Of a stretch of DNA of 64,000 bases, positions 1 to 11,916 are shown in pieces. The position numbers and the translations under genes were made by a program. The stretch is from Pseudoips prasinana (lineage: Eukaryota > Arthropoda > Insecta > Lepidoptera > Nolidae). Where the stretch lies: assembly GCA_951640165.1 (NCBI GenBank), contig OX621250.1, forward strand, positions 14,781,501 through 14,845,500, given 5' to 3'. Each line of letters starts with the position of its first letter. The stretch's first letter is position 1. A model generated the notes under the pieces. The model was not told where the DNA came from and did no database searches. It saw only the letters and a list, made by a program, of their open reading frames with translations.

Positions 1-138
1 GTGTAGTCGTTGTTCATGACATATCCTTTGATCTTACTAATTAATTTCGTTCGACACATGCGAATTAACGTGCTATTTTAACTATAGTATTAATGTTATA
101 GGCCGCAGTGGTTTTAGCCGTACCACTGGATAATTGAC

Positions 139-383
139 GGGCCTGTCAGTTGGCGTACTTGGCAAATGCTTACTTTTCACGCCGGACGTCGTGGGTTCGA
201 TTTACACCAGGGATAGATATTCGTGTGCATGAACATGTCTGTTTGTCCTGAGTCTGGGTGTAATTATCTATATAAGTAGGTATGTGTTTACAAAGGAAAA
301 GTAGTATATTATGTAATACATCAGTTATCTGACTCCCAAAGTACAAGCTCTGCTTACTCGGCCGTGTGTAAATAATGTCCCAG
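139..383 (+). repeat. tRNA-derived SINE, family A
   Basis: The head (gcctgtcagttggcg...) carries a box-B-like gtgggttcgat, then the family body: gtcctgagtctgggtgtaat, atctatataagta, and a 3' end of caagctctgcttac...ataatgtccca. Here the tRNA head is diverged (ttacaccaggg) and part of the body is lost. Confidence 0.75.
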
Positions 384-819
384 AAAATTATTTTTAAAAG
401 ACATAAAAAAATTACGGAAGCTTAAGAGCTAAAGAATATATAAATAGATAAATTTTATACCCTAACTTTGATACAAAAAAGCTTGAAATTGAAATATTGT
501 CACAAAGAGATTCTTATTGAAAAGTGGCAACGGGGGTACCGACAGAAAGAAAATTAGGATGTGAGCCGTCAAAACTTCAAAACCAGCCCATCAAAGTAAC
601 ATTTTAGAGGGATGTCGCCCCCGCATTACACCTCGCTCATTATTTATCACATTGTCGCCAAAATTAATGGCAGACCCTCGTCAAATGATTTTTATTTTAT
701 AGAGTAAAGGCCGCGGCTTCTGACAGTTTAATCATATCTTTGTGTATCCAATAGGAATGTCTAGACACTGTAATTACTCCAAAGTTTGAAGTATAAATAG
801 CTTAGAATATTAAAGGTTA

Positions 820-988
820 AAAAGGTCGCCTCGCCCCTTCATGTTCCGGGTTCGAATCCTGCGCAGAATAACTATTTGTGTGACCCATAAATAATTGTTT
901 TGAGTCTAGATTTACTTTGTATCCATCAATTATATGTTTGTACAGTACACAGGGATTCAATTCCCTACTGCGGGCGTTGTCATTAAAA
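820..988 (+). repeat. tRNA-derived SINE, family D
   Basis: Shows cttcatgttccgggttcgaa (box B), actatttgtgtgacccataa, tgagtctagatttactttg, and a 3' end cacagggattcaattccc then gcgggcgttgtc. The 5' third of the tRNA head is lost. Confidence 0.75.
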
Positions 989-1305
989 AAATATATTATT
1001 AGTATTTTTGTTAGTATGGTTAGACTCATCTCACTCATTTATCTTCCTCATGTGAGGTTCCTGTAAGTTAAGATATTCAATGGCACACAATGAACTAATG
1101 AACACTCAGGAACATGAACTCTCTTAGATTTCATTGAAAAATTTCGTAACGATTTCATAAAAAAAAATTATATTTAGAAACAAAGTAATTTCCCGATTTT
1201 TTTTGAGCGATGAAACAACTAAACAAACCATCCTATTGGCACATAGTCATATAGTGCATAAGCTTGCATGATAAGTATTATTTCGATATGTATTTTTTAT
1301 CTATA

Positions 1306-1451
1306 AACTTTATAAATTATAACCTATGTGTTAATCCAGGGTGTCAGCTAACTCCGTAACAAATTTTATTAAAATCGCTCCAGCCGCTTTGACGTGAAGA
1401 ATTAACAAACATACACACTCACAAACTTTCGCCTTTATAATATTAGTGTGA
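1306..1451 (-). mobile_element. Helitron-like element, 3' end lost
   Basis: Minus copy beginning TCACACTAATATTATAAAGG at 1451 next to A. The terminal hairpin and CTAG are absent. Confidence 0.55.
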
Positions 1452-1821
1452 TAAGCGTGCACGATAAGTAATATTTCTATATTTTTATTTTATAAAATAT
1501 TAGAGACATCACCGTATGCATAACACTCTTATATCATTGACCAAACATACAGTTTTTCTAAACCCTTATCGATGTAAGTAGGTAGGTCATGGGTACTAAA
1601 GCTGAACCAAAAATCGAAATGGCACCTTCTGCTATTTTTCACCGTAACTTCGACAAAATGTTACTGCTAGGAACACATTTGGCAAAGTTTCAGAGATCAC
1701 TTTATGGTTAAAATGATTTTTGGTTGTGTATATCTTGAAGTGCTTATACGTTAAATCGTATGGGGCATTTCATCAATACTATTTCGAACCAAGGGCGTCA
1801 TACAGGGCGATAGTGCTTTTT

Positions 1822-1985
1822 GAAGTTATACTTCTTTTGGCGCGATGGAGAAAAATGATGAGAGTGAATTTTTACGATGCGCGCGCACACCGACACCAAA
1901 AAATTTAACAGCATGAAGTTAGTTCTAGGTGGTATGACAGTGAATTTTTACGATGCGCGCGCATCTGCACACAAGTTTTTTATTT
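1822..1985 (+). mobile_element. MITE, 'gaagttatacttctt' family, right end lost
   Basis: Begins gaagttatacttcttttggc and contains gaatttttacgatgcgcgcg twice, ending tctgcacacaagttttttat. The right inverted repeat seen in the other copies is missing. Confidence 0.65.
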
Positions 1986-3582
1986 TTTTGGTCGTACTCT
2001 CGGCCAGCGAGTACAAAATATCAGATATTCTACATTGTCACGAGAGTTTTTAATAACCTGTCTTATTTTAAGTTAGACGTGACCTCAAAGCAATTAGTTC
2101 TTAGCGTCTCTAGTAGGCACAGATCTACTCTAATGAAGAACAACATTTTGTAGTGTTAATTAGCATGAAGCACAAATTTAACAATGTGTATAGGTATGTT
2201 ATTTTGTCGTAATTCCGATAAGCGACTGTTTAATTACCAGGATGATTGATATCTAGTGTCAGAGGTCAGGCTAAGAGGAAACTAAGCTTTTGTTAAGCGT
2301 CCAGTAACGTCCAGCGCCATCGTTAAAACTATTTTTAATCATCAGTTTTATCATTTTATACCAACAAACAGTTTTAATTACGGGAAACTTCGTTAGTATC
2401 AGTCATTAAATGAATTTTATCAATGGTGTTACATTAATATTTATCTGTGTTTTAAAATTAATGACTCAGATAAAGTAATATATGCGTATATATTTATTTA
2501 TTATTTTGTTAAGTACTACCATAGTCCGTACCTTATGAGCTAGAATAGAATACAATTTTATTGAAAATAAAAACATGTTACATAAAATATAAATCCATCA
2601 AACTGCATAAAAGTTTCTCGACGGGATTAGCGCTCGTTAACACAATGACAATTATAATATCAATCAATACAGATACTAAAATAAAAAGTAAAAAATAATA
2701 CAACAATTTTAAGCGAAATTTAAGTAGTTTCACTTAGTAATACATTTTTAAGTTTATATCTAACAGTTTTTTTTATTTTATTAACATTCGATCATAACCA
2801 GGAATATTTATTAAATAATTTTGGGGTCAGATTTTTGGTAGTTCTCTGACCATAACAATTTCTTACCGAGGGTATTACAAATTTCTGTTGTCTAACGCTC
2901 TTAGTATTGTACTTATTTCCTAAAGAACTTCAACCATTTTGGGCTAACCGGTGAACAGCTGTATTGGGAAAAAAGAAATTCATAAATAATTTAGTATTAA
3001 TATTTAATAAACATTGGTTTCTTTTGGGAGTGTCAAACTAAATTATATTAAAAACGAATAAAAAAGATTTTTAATTGACTATTGGTTGTGTATGGTGACA
3101 GCAAAGATAATATTATAATATCTTTGGGTGACAGTTGCTTTGCCGTGCAACATGCGGGATGCATTGAGTAAGGGTTGCCAAAATAAAAACTAAAAAAAAA
3201 TAACATCGATATTCGATGTTTCAATTCGAGAGCTTCAAAACATTAAAATGTTTGATGGAAGACCGAGCTTTATCTAGCCGTTGTGGAATATTCATCATTA
3301 GCAACATCATCATCTTAACCGCACACAAATAATAAAATATATTTTATGTAGAACAACATTTTTTTTTGAAGTGTTAAAAATCATCAGCTTGCCTACGCAA
3401 CGTAAAACAAACGAAGAAAGTTTTCATCGAGAAAAAAATGTAATAAACGTAACAATTGTAATAATCGTCGTAATTGGTATTTCGTCTTCGTTCATTTGAA
3501 TTTTGTCCGTCATGGTAGCGAGTATTATTAACGCGTGCTTTTCTTGAAGATTCTAATTAGATGGACCATAACCAAAATAATT
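1986..3582. other. No gene seen
   Basis: AT-rich sequence with homopolymer runs and stops in all frames. Nothing recognisable beyond a T-rich stretch after the MITE. Confidence 0.5.
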
Positions 3583-3660
3583 ACGCAAAGCAAAACAGCT
3601 CAGCATAATATACAAAAATAAAACGCAAAGCAAAACATCTCAGCATAATATAATATACGA
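3583..3660 (+). repeat. 40 bp unit, two tandem copies
   Basis: acgcaaagcaaaacagctca / acgcaaagcaaaacatctca, each followed by gcataatata. A small imperfect hairpin (gatttgaa...ttcaaatc) follows at about 3659-3692. Confidence 0.7.
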
Positions 3661-3845
3661 TTTGAAATCGATTCCATAGGAATTCAAATCGACTGATTCC
3701 TAATGCAGAGAACTGGCAACCCCGATCCAGAATCGATTGGTGATCGATTGTCAATGTCAATGTCACTCGCTCTGTGTTTGTGCTCTTGTTCGTTTGTGAA
3801 TATTATTTCGACTTTGGATATTTTTGACAACTTACCCTTTTCAAA

Positions 3846-4022
3846 ATGGATTCTGATGATTTTTTACCTAACGATCCCGGCTCACTCTTGGACTCAGAAC
3901 CCGCTTTAAACGTTTACCCTGGCATTTCTTCGAATAATGAACCCGTTTTACATGACGACCCGCGCATGAATATGGACTTCCCGATTTTGCCTAGTGAATT
4001 TTATTTTTTATTATCATATTAA
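3846..4022 (+). CDS. Short acidic ORF, unassigned
   Basis: 58 codons beginning MDSDDFLPNDPGSLLDSE, Asp/Pro/Asn-rich, with an A-rich context before the ATG. The first 45 residues look like real coding composition. The last dozen (EFYFLLSY) are AT-rich and look like read-through, so the true coding part may be broken near 3995. It could be the N-terminus of a retrotransposon ORF1 or an exon fragment. No family is recognised. Confidence 0.25.
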   Translation: MDSDDFLPNDPGSLLDSEPALNVYPGISSNNEPVLHDDPRMNMDFPILPSEFYFLLSY

Positions 4023-4229
4023 ACAATTTGATACAAAACTTCCTAAATATATGTTTTCTATGTACTGTAAGCCACTCAATAAAATAAAAAATAGTGCAAT
4101 ATTTTTATGTTCATGTTCAAGCCCAAACGCCATACAAAGTGGTTGATGTCCTTTATTTTCTTCTAATCTTAGGCAGCGATACATGTCATTGTGTCACATC
4201 TAAAATGCTATGCCGGTGAACTTTTCAGC

Positions 4230-4456
4230 AGAGCATGCCCCATTTCATTCCGTGAGAGGGGGCAGAGATCTACACGAGGCAATATCTTCCAGAGAACGGA
4301 CAGCAGCGTCTCTCTGTTTACTATGACCATTATACGATCGCCTCCTTCTGCCAAGCGTGGCGATTAAGTTCTTCCAAATGATGGACACTACTCCATTGTG
4401 GAAGTCTTTTTGGGAGGCCCTTACACAGCAGTGGACCTTAAACGGATGACATGATG
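4230..4456 (+). repeat. Degenerate RTE/SINE 3' tail
   Basis: Ends gggaggcccttacacagcag, tggacc, then gatgacatgatgaagaa, the decayed form of a 'gggaggcctatgcccagcagtgga...gatgatgatg' tail. Upstream parts are too eroded to name. Confidence 0.5.
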
Positions 4457-6517
4457 AAGAAACTAGATTTAGGCCATTTTTTTAAAACTTTTGCACATGA
4501 AAGTACACAGGCGGACTTAATGCCGTAGGCATTTTCTACCAGTCAACCTTGGAGTGATGCAGAGAAAAACAAAGTAGGTGCACTTTAAAACCGTCTTGTG
4601 TAGGTTATCATTGTATAAATATATAATTATGAATAATTACATACAATACATAAATAAAAACTATAATAGAGTAATATATATATATTTATAAATAAATATA
4701 CCTAGAGAACAATTAACGATAGAAAAGAATGCTATTGAGCTGCTTCTGCCAACATTTTTTTGTAATGTGTTCGCGAATTTTCTTTTTAAAAGAAAAGAAA
4801 AAAGCCATTGGCCCAGTCTACTCATCCCCAGGTCTTATCACGTAATCCTTAAATAAATAACAGTATTTTGCTACTACATATTTGTACCTTTCTTGCGTAT
4901 TCTGATGAAATATTGTATGTTTCACTTAAATATCATTTCGGATTTCAGAACAATAAAACATGCTCTTTCGATGTTTGACTTAAAATGATGTTTAACTGTA
5001 TTTCTTAAAATTCCACTCCCTTGACACGTAGAACGAGGCTTGTACGAGTACATTGCGTTCATGGTTGTTAAGTATTTCTAATATCAACGTTGTGTCGATG
5101 CAGTTAGGGTTGATTTTACTCTTGATCGTTTGCAGAACGTACGATGTAAAATTTATAATTGAAGGCCGTAAATTAAGGTGACATCGACAGTTGTGGCTCG
5201 CGGGAGGACGTCGCAGGGGAAAGCCCTGCCAATATTTTATCAAGAAGGTAATTATTTGATCGGCACATTGGGGTAACAGATGAAACTCGCTTCCCAAAAT
5301 GTCTTTCTCATACTTTGTATTAGGAAAATGATTAATGATTACGTTATACTTTTCAATTCTTTTAGGAGAGCGGCGCCATTGGATAATAATTTGATAAAGT
5401 TCTGACGCGAGGTACAGGAAAGCGAATTTTTCATGAATAACAACTCGACTAGGGATTTACTTTCACGTTGTAGATTCAACTTCAGGTAATTACATTAATT
5501 CATTAATATCTTATTATAGTTTATTTTTAATGTAGTCCAAGTATAGTTGCTAGAGCTCAACGTAGGAGAGCTGTAGGCACCGCGTGAATTATGCGACGTG
5601 TGTCGCAAGCGTTGTAGACTACGGTAACCACGTATAATAAAAACATTTATAATGTTAAATGTTGCTGAATTTTAAGCAACTTTGTGTTGTCTAAAATTAT
5701 TAGTCTAGTTTAATGAACATGCAGGAATAAAGTATAACTTAAAAATCTTGGGAATAATCTCTCCAACATTTTCGCAACTACTAGCTCTGTACTTAATGTC
5801 TCGTAATGATACAAAATTATGAGGATCAAAAAAACGCTTAGGCATGTCCTAGGGAACAAAGCGTCAACAATATACTCACCTGCTTTCAAGCCTTAAAACC
5901 TCTTTCATACGAAAGAAAGTATAATAACATCGGAATTTAAAAAAATATCTGAAGCTCAATTAAATTGTGATTTTATCTAAAATAGTTAATATTTGCCACT
6001 GTCTTTGGACGCTTAGGCAAAAACCAAATAACGGTCAATTAAAATCAAGCGTGGAAAGTCTTACTGATACACTGATTTCGGATACCGGTGCCGATCAATC
6101 GCGGACCCCCCGCTGGCCGATTTAATTCGTGCTTCACAGAACCCTCAACAAAAACCCTTTGACGCATTCACTGGTGACAGTACACAGGCGGGAGCCTCGC
6201 GCCTCGGTGACGTGCCCATTATCATTGCCAAAACGGTTGAACACTGTGCCAGAATCGAACAGATCGATTTTCTCAGGAAATTTACTGAAGTGCGCCTTTT
6301 GGTGGAATTTCTTCACTTTGAAAGATACCGGGTTAATGAATGAAGGTTTGCAGTCGTGGGCTTATCCAAGTCATCAAAAAAATTAATATATATGTAATTT
6401 CAATTTCAATATTGGAACGAAGTTCCTTATCGCGCGTTGTGAAAGGGGGCTAGACGGAAAAAATCTTACGAAATGTTGTCACGACACTTTTACAGCTGTG
6501 CGGCGTGCTCATGTTTC

Positions 6518-6557
<40 letters not shown>

Positions 6558-6827
6558 ATAGAAAGCAAGCCAGATATTTTCATTTCTATTTCGCATTGAA
6601 CAGTGTGGTGTCGCGACGATTATTTTTGTTGAGTGTATACAAGTTTTTTGTACATAATAAATAATAAGAAATAACATCGTTCCATCCGGGTATCCCTTGA
6701 CACCTCTCAAGTTTTTATTTATTAAGAAACGAAAAAAAATGTAAGTAATTAATAATAATGAATCGTATGCATTACAGAGAGTGCCTTACCGGTTGTTTGA
6801 AACTAAAATTGAGAAATTAATAGGTCT
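4457..6827. other. No gene seen
   Basis: AT-rich with a few moderately GC-rich patches (5160-5230, 6090-6340). Open frames there have no recognisable domain. Contains the (CT)n microsatellite. Confidence 0.5.
6519..6555 (+). repeat. (CT)n microsatellite
   Basis: About 15 CT dinucleotides preceded by tctgtctgtct. It makes meaningless open frames of Ser-Leu or Arg-Glu repeats on both strands. Confidence 0.9.
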
Positions 6828-6854
6828 TCTTCTTCTTAGCGTGTCGATGGCAAT

Positions 6855-7983
6855 CTAAATTAAGTCAGCCCAGAATTCAGCTACGCGTTGAGCGTTGTCA
6901 GTAGCGTCCATTAGTTCTTCCAACGTGCAGGCATTAGGGCACGCAGGACATGTCAACAAGTGTGCCATAGTTTGAGGAACGGAACCACACTTGCACTCTA
7001 GGTTGGAATTGTTTAAAAATCCCCACCTGAGCAGGTTTTCCTTGCTTCGACCAACTTGGGTCCGGAGTCTATTCAGGGACTTCCAGGTTGGCCACGGCAA
7101 CTTGTGTCCAGGCGGTAGGTTTTCTGCGGGAGGGACGAATGGGATGGGTAGGCAAGCACTGTCTCGCCACAGTTTGAGCCGAGTCTTAGACCGTTCGCCA
7201 GAAAGTGGAAGCACACACTTCATGAAGCTTTTTCGACTTTTAAGCCTTTGTCCCACTAGCTTACTGTTGTGCATAAGGTGCCGTGCATCGCTGCTCATTT
7301 TATACCTTTCTTTGGAGCTTGCCACCGCTCTGCGAACATCTGGTGGCGCTATGCCTGCCAGCGGATATAACATCTGTAGCGGCGTCGCTTTGAGACAACC
7401 AGTGATGATCCGGCATGTTTCATTCAAAGCGGTATCCACTAATTTTGCGTGGGCTGAACGACTCCATACGGGGCACGCGAATTCTCCACATGAAAAAGCT
7501 AGCGCCAGTCCAGAAGTCCGCATGACATCAGGTGAAGCACCCCATTTATAGCACACAAGACGTTGCAAGATATTATTGCGAGATTGCACTTTCTGCTTGA
7601 TGTTCTTGCAGTTTTTACTAAATGTGAGTGATCTGTCCAAAGTAACACCAAGATATTTTGGGAAGCAACTGTGCTCGATAGATACACCGTCCCAAACGAT
7701 GTCAAGTTTTCGACCCGCCTCTCTATTACGAAGATGGAATATGCACGACTGGGTTTTGCTCGGATTGGGCCTAAGCGAGTTAGCGTAGTAGTAGTCAGCC
7801 AAGATTTCAAGAGCGCCAGACAAATAAACCTCGATCTCGTCGAATGTTAGGGCCTGCGCAGTAAGTGCCAAATCATCTGCGTAGAGAAAGCGAGACGCAT
7901 TCGGTATGGATGGCTGGTCGTTGGTGTAGATGTTAAAAAGCAGCGGTGCTAGGACACTACCTTGAGGTAATCCGTTTTTTTTG
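6855..7983 (-). pseudogene. LINE ORF2, catalytic reverse transcriptase motifs and C-terminus
   Basis: This is the continuation of the same ORF in another frame. It holds NGLPQGSVLAPLLFNIYTND and RFLYADDLALTA, the YADD catalytic box, at about 7865-7975. The thumb region and a C-terminal Cys/His cluster CKCGSVPQTMAHLLTCPAC (about 6920-6990) follow, then a stop at 6855. No second lesion is evident, so the element is one base away from an open ORF2. Confidence 0.85.
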
Positions 7984-9807
7984 CGCCCTCCAACGACTTT
8001 TGTCTGCGAGTAGATGGACCTGGAAACGGCGGTTATGTAAAAGTTCGCGGAGTATCCGCACGAAGTTTCGGTCGTTGGTCATGGTCTGTACCTTCCACAA
8101 CAGACGCCTGAGGTTCACCGTATCGTAAGCAGCGGATAAATCCACGAATACCGTGCCTGTGACCATTCCTGCTTCGAATCCATCCTCAATGTGTTGCACG
8201 AGTTTGAGGGTCTGGCTGCAACAAGACTTGACGGGTCTGAAACCAGCTTGCTCTGGGATAAGTTTTGGGTCAATAAGGACCATAAGTCGTTTCAGCAAGA
8301 GTCTCTCGAAAAGTTTGTATGTATGACATAGCAGAGATATTGGACGAAAGTTTTTTGGATCGTCTGCTGCTTTACCCGGCTTTGGTATTGCTATCACCTT
8401 TGATTTCCTCCAGAGACGCGGTACAGAAGCTGATTCCAGACAATTGTTGTATAGCTGCAATAACCAAGACACAGCAACTGGGCCCAACTGTTTTATCTGC
8501 TCAACCAAGATATCGTCCACCCCAGAGGCTTTACCACACTTAAGTTCCTTGATTGCTGCGACGATATCAGCAAGAATAAAAGGCTTGCTGATATCGTCAC
8601 AGGTGCCGTCGGGTTTTTGCAGCTTGGGGATTTTACTTGATCGACGTGATGGTTTTCCGTTTACAAGCAGTTGGTGGGCTATCTGGTTAGCGGTTACTTG
8701 TCTTGGTGGTGATGGTGGAGGTGGCTCGCCGGTTAGCTTCCGAATAGTACTCCATGCCCTCTTACTATTATGGGTCATGTCAATGGCCGTTACAGTATCA
8801 ATCCACTTTTGCCGTCTATTTTCACTTATTTTAGATAGCAGTTCTTCACCAGCTTGTATGGTTTCCTCTGAAAAAGGATCCGCATCGAAAAGTGATTCGT
8901 ATCGGCTCAGTAGTTCACTTGAATCCATCGACAAACCCGGGATATAAGAAGTCCTGCAGCCCCGTGGGATGTATCTACGAGATGTTTTTGTTACAATTTT
9001 TACAAATCGGTCGTAATTTTGTGGGGATGGTAGCACCTTTAGGAGAGCGCAATCAATTGACCGTGAAAACGCCTTCCAGTCAGCCTTACTAAAGTTAAAT
9101 CGCCGCTTTAGTGGAACATTTATAGGTCGGACCACAGATGCAATGCTGCACATGATAGGCCTGTGCTGAGTGCGAGGAATAGGTGGGCATACGCTTTTCG
9201 TGCACTGTGAGCTGATACGCGAACTGACAAAGATCAGGTCTGGGTTATATCCGCGCTTCCAGCGACCACTATTGAAAGACGCCGGTTGTTTAGCATCATG
9301 GATTAGAACAAAATCATTCGTTTCAGCCCACTCCTCTACTAATTGACCGTTTGTGTCTAAATCCTTGTAACCCCAGCTTGGACTGTGGCTATTGAAGTCA
9401 CCAATTATAACTTGGATGGGTTGGTTGTTAAAATTTTCAGGGGGAACAAATTGAAAAGTGGTGCCGGGGGGTTTGTAAATAGATGTGATTGTACATGTAC
9501 CAACATCTAGAGTGATCACTTCTATACCATTCGTGGTTGACGTTTTGGTGGAAGTTATGCTTACGCCAGGAGCAGCAAACACTGCGTTACCGTGCTTTGG
9601 GTGACTGATCTCGGCGATAAGCGTAAGCCCAGGAATGTGAGGCCGACCTTGTATTTCATCCCGATGAGTCTCTTGGACGCAAAGAACATCGCAGCGGGTT
9701 TTGCGATGGACGTCAGCAAGAATTTCTGACTTTTCTTGTGAGAACCCTTCGATGTTAATAGAGACTACACACAATGCCGGTTTTGAGAGTGGGCTTTCGA
9801 TTGCCAT
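7957..9807 (-). pseudogene. LINE ORF2, endonuclease and first part of reverse transcriptase
   Basis: Reads from an ATG at 9807 (MAIESPL); a TTG seven codons upstream also lies in frame. The endonuclease comes first: SINIEGFS near the start, CVQETH carrying the catalytic Glu, GDFNSHSPSWGY at about residues 136-147, and a terminal TQHRPI in place of the usual SDH. The reverse transcriptase follows, with IPKPGK, FRPISLL, QAGFRP and the motif A aspartate in FVDLSAAYDTV. The frame ends at a TAG (7957) shortly after an A8 run at 7975-7982, where one extra A shifts it. The cDNA made from its own RNA would have been joined by this enzyme before the break. Confidence 0.88.
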
Positions 9808-9828
9808 CGTGGTGAAAGGATTAGCCAA

Positions 9829-9921
9829 TCAGCGTGGGTAGCTCGCTGATTGCCCAGGGTGCGCCGGACGAATAAATAACGTATGGGTTCGTCGCTCGGG
9901 GAGGCTCCTTTCATGCACCCC
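9829..9921 (-). pseudogene. LINE ORF1, C-terminal remnant
   Basis: The minus strand upstream of ORF2 is open for about 30 codons with basic content (RSLPERRTHTLFIRPAH...) and ends at a TGA (9829-9831), 21 bases before the ORF2 ATG. Such a close ORF1/ORF2 junction is normal in this group. Everything further 5' is missing, consistent with 5' truncation during insertion. Confidence 0.4.
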
Positions 9922-9958
9922 ATGTGTATATGCAATTAATAGGTTATGAATTTGTATT

Positions 9959-10001
9959 CTAGTAATGTACCTATAGTGTACTACTATAGGTACATTACTA
10001 G
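9959..10001. repeat. Perfect hairpin, 19 bp arms, 5-base loop
   Basis: ctagtaatgtacctatagt (9959-9977) pairs with 9983-10001; loop gtact. It lies just outside the truncated end of the minus-strand LINE. Confidence 0.9.
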
Positions 10002-10092
10002 TAGTAGTTCTTGATTAGATACAATATTGGAATTTATATTTTAATATCATGAGCGTAATATCATTTAGCTATAAGAACAATATGATACCTGG

Positions 10093-10226
10093 GTACAGAC
10101 GCCAGCACATCACGTTACCCCAATGTGTCAAATTTGAAAAAGTGAACTTTATGCTTTCGTGTTAAAGTTGAAAAGCTATAAAAAAAATTGACAGATCGGG
10201 GTAGCTGGATGTGCTGGCGTCTGTAC
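10093..10226 (+). mobile_element. MITE with 'gtacagacgccagcacatc' ends
   Basis: 134 bp. The first 19 bases are a perfect inverted match to the last 19, and imperfect pairing continues inward (acgttaccccaatgtgtcaa with ttgacagatcggggtagct). No ORF is present. A second copy lies 1.3 kb to the right. Confidence 0.75.
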
Positions 10227-10557
10227 ATATTATTCCATGATATGAATATATTGTATGACTGTATCTATTTCTTTCGAACTATACATAAATTGTTGATCAA
10301 GGCCAAGGTTTCAATTTCGCGAATATAATAATCTACTTCAAAACCTGGGGAGGAAAACGAGGAATATCTTTAAATAGAAAATAACATAAAGCAATTATTA
10401 TTTCCGTGTTAATAATTTAATCAATAAATATGATAAGTTAATGATGACGGTACCTTAAACGTTTAGTATCTAAGATGATTATAATTACGACTGAAACTCG
10501 CCTTCGGAGTAATCCAACCGACTTATTAATTTTAACCGCACGTGTTGTTGGATGTAA

Positions 10558-10794
10558 AAATAATAATAATAATATACTGGGACATTATTTACACCCGGCT
10601 ATCTGATCCCAAACTAAACAGAGCTTGTTCTATGGAACCAGATAGATGATATACTGCATATACTACTTTTCTTTTGTGTATACATACTTATATAGATATT
10701 ACAACCAAACTCAGGACAAACAGACATGTGCATGCACATGAATATCTGTCCTGGGCGGGAATCGAACCCGTCCAACCAAGCCAACCAGCCCGTC
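10558..10794 (-). repeat. tRNA-derived SINE, family A
   Basis: Minus-strand copy with an (ATT)n tail at the left. The tRNA-like head is internally deleted: between the box B region (gggaatcgaacccg) and the end (ccaagccaaccagcccgtc) about 25 bases of anticodon-arm sequence are missing. Confidence 0.8.
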
Positions 10795-11464
10795 AAAATC
10801 AACGAGTCATGATGTCATAACTAAGTAAATTATTTATGGAATTGTACTTGTCACAATATCGATAAAGCCGCATTTCTCTGAATACCTATCAGCATATTTT
10901 TATATTGTAATTAGAGCAAATCATCACGAAGTTTTCTCCGAAGATTGGTAAAAATGCGGTTCTGTGAAATGTTTCGGATGTGAGGTGTGGAGGTCGGCGC
11001 GGCGGGCCGGCATTGTCATAGATCTATATCAGTTCTCGGAGAAGGTTAGAGTCGCCGACAGTAACGCTATCTCGCTGATAACACAATGTCGTTAACTACA
11101 AGTTATGTCGATTTGATTACATTTTTTATTAACAATCCATCACTTTGTTATCAATCACCACATGTCTGTTTAATACTTCGAGATAAAAATGTAACCAGCT
11201 AAGTATGAGTTAGTTTTGGTATTCATATATCACTAAAAATCAGAGCGGTACCGGTAAAATGTTACAATGTTTATTTATGAAAATATAATAAACCTTAGTT
11301 AAAAAGTAAATATAATACTAGGCGATATCTCCGAAATATATTGAGGTAAATTATTAATTTTATATCATGTTAAATCAAAAGTAAGAAATATTGCGGAACA
11401 ATAAGTGTTGCAATTGGTTTTAATACAGTTAAAAAAAATTAAGTCCTAATATTGTGCATACACA

Positions 11465-11570
11465 ATCTGACAAATTCCGCAATTGAAAGTGAACCATATG
11501 CTTTTGTGATAAAGTTGAAAATCTATAAAGAAATTTGACAGATTGAGGTAGCTGGATGTGCTGGCGTCTG
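11465..11570 (+). mobile_element. MITE with 'gtacagacgccagcacatc' ends, left end lost
   Basis: Shares agtgaac, tatgcttttgtgataaag, ttgaaaatctataaag and the right end ctggatgtgctggcgtctgt with the copy at 10093, same orientation. The left inverted end is missing. Confidence 0.68.
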
Positions 11571-11613
11571 TAAAATTTAAATCTGGGCTTCGGTTTAAAT
11601 TTATGGTTTGTTA

Positions 11614-11916
11614 TCTATACATATAATAAAATCGTAGGAAAGTCAAAACTGTACAATGAATATTTTTTTTAAAGGATACTTGGGACGTGATCTACAATTG
11701 ATGTCGAAGCCAAAAATATACTTTTTAGAATTTTTGTCTGTTTGTCTGTTTGTATGTCCGGGCTAATCCCAAAAAGTTCTGCATATATGTACTTCAAATT
11801 TTGCATGAATATTACTAAGAGGTCGGGTCAACATATAGGCTACATATTATCACGCTATCACTTACCTGTGATAATTTATAATATTTAACGCGGGTAAAAT
11901 CGCGGGGCACAGCTAG
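11614..11916 (+). mobile_element. Helitron-like element, complete
   Basis: 303 bp, 5' TC and 3' CTAG, inserted between A and T; the terminal hairpin cgcgggtaaaatcgcgg lies 10 bases from the end. Non-autonomous, no ORF. Body includes gtctgtttgtctgtttgtat. Confidence 0.75.

Larger units (their letters stand above)
6828..9925 (-). mobile_element. Non-LTR retrotransposon (LINE), 5'-truncated, frameshifted
   Basis: About 3.1 kb on the minus strand: a short remnant of ORF1's C-terminus, then ORF2 with an APE-type endonuclease and reverse transcriptase. The 3' end is a simple (AAG)n-type tail, read on the plus strand as tcttcttctt near 6827-6837. It belongs to the jockey/CR1/I group of APE-LINEs by domain order and by NGLPQGSVLAP and YADD motifs. 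I do not assign a clade. Confidence 0.88.

Noticed and set aside
6450..6710. ORFs across the (CT)n microsatellite
   Set aside because: They translate to Arg-Glu or Ser-Leu runs produced by the simple repeat.
6991..7551. 186-codon plus-strand ORF
   Set aside because: It is the antisense of the LINE reverse transcriptase. The minus-strand reading has the catalytic and Cys/His motifs.
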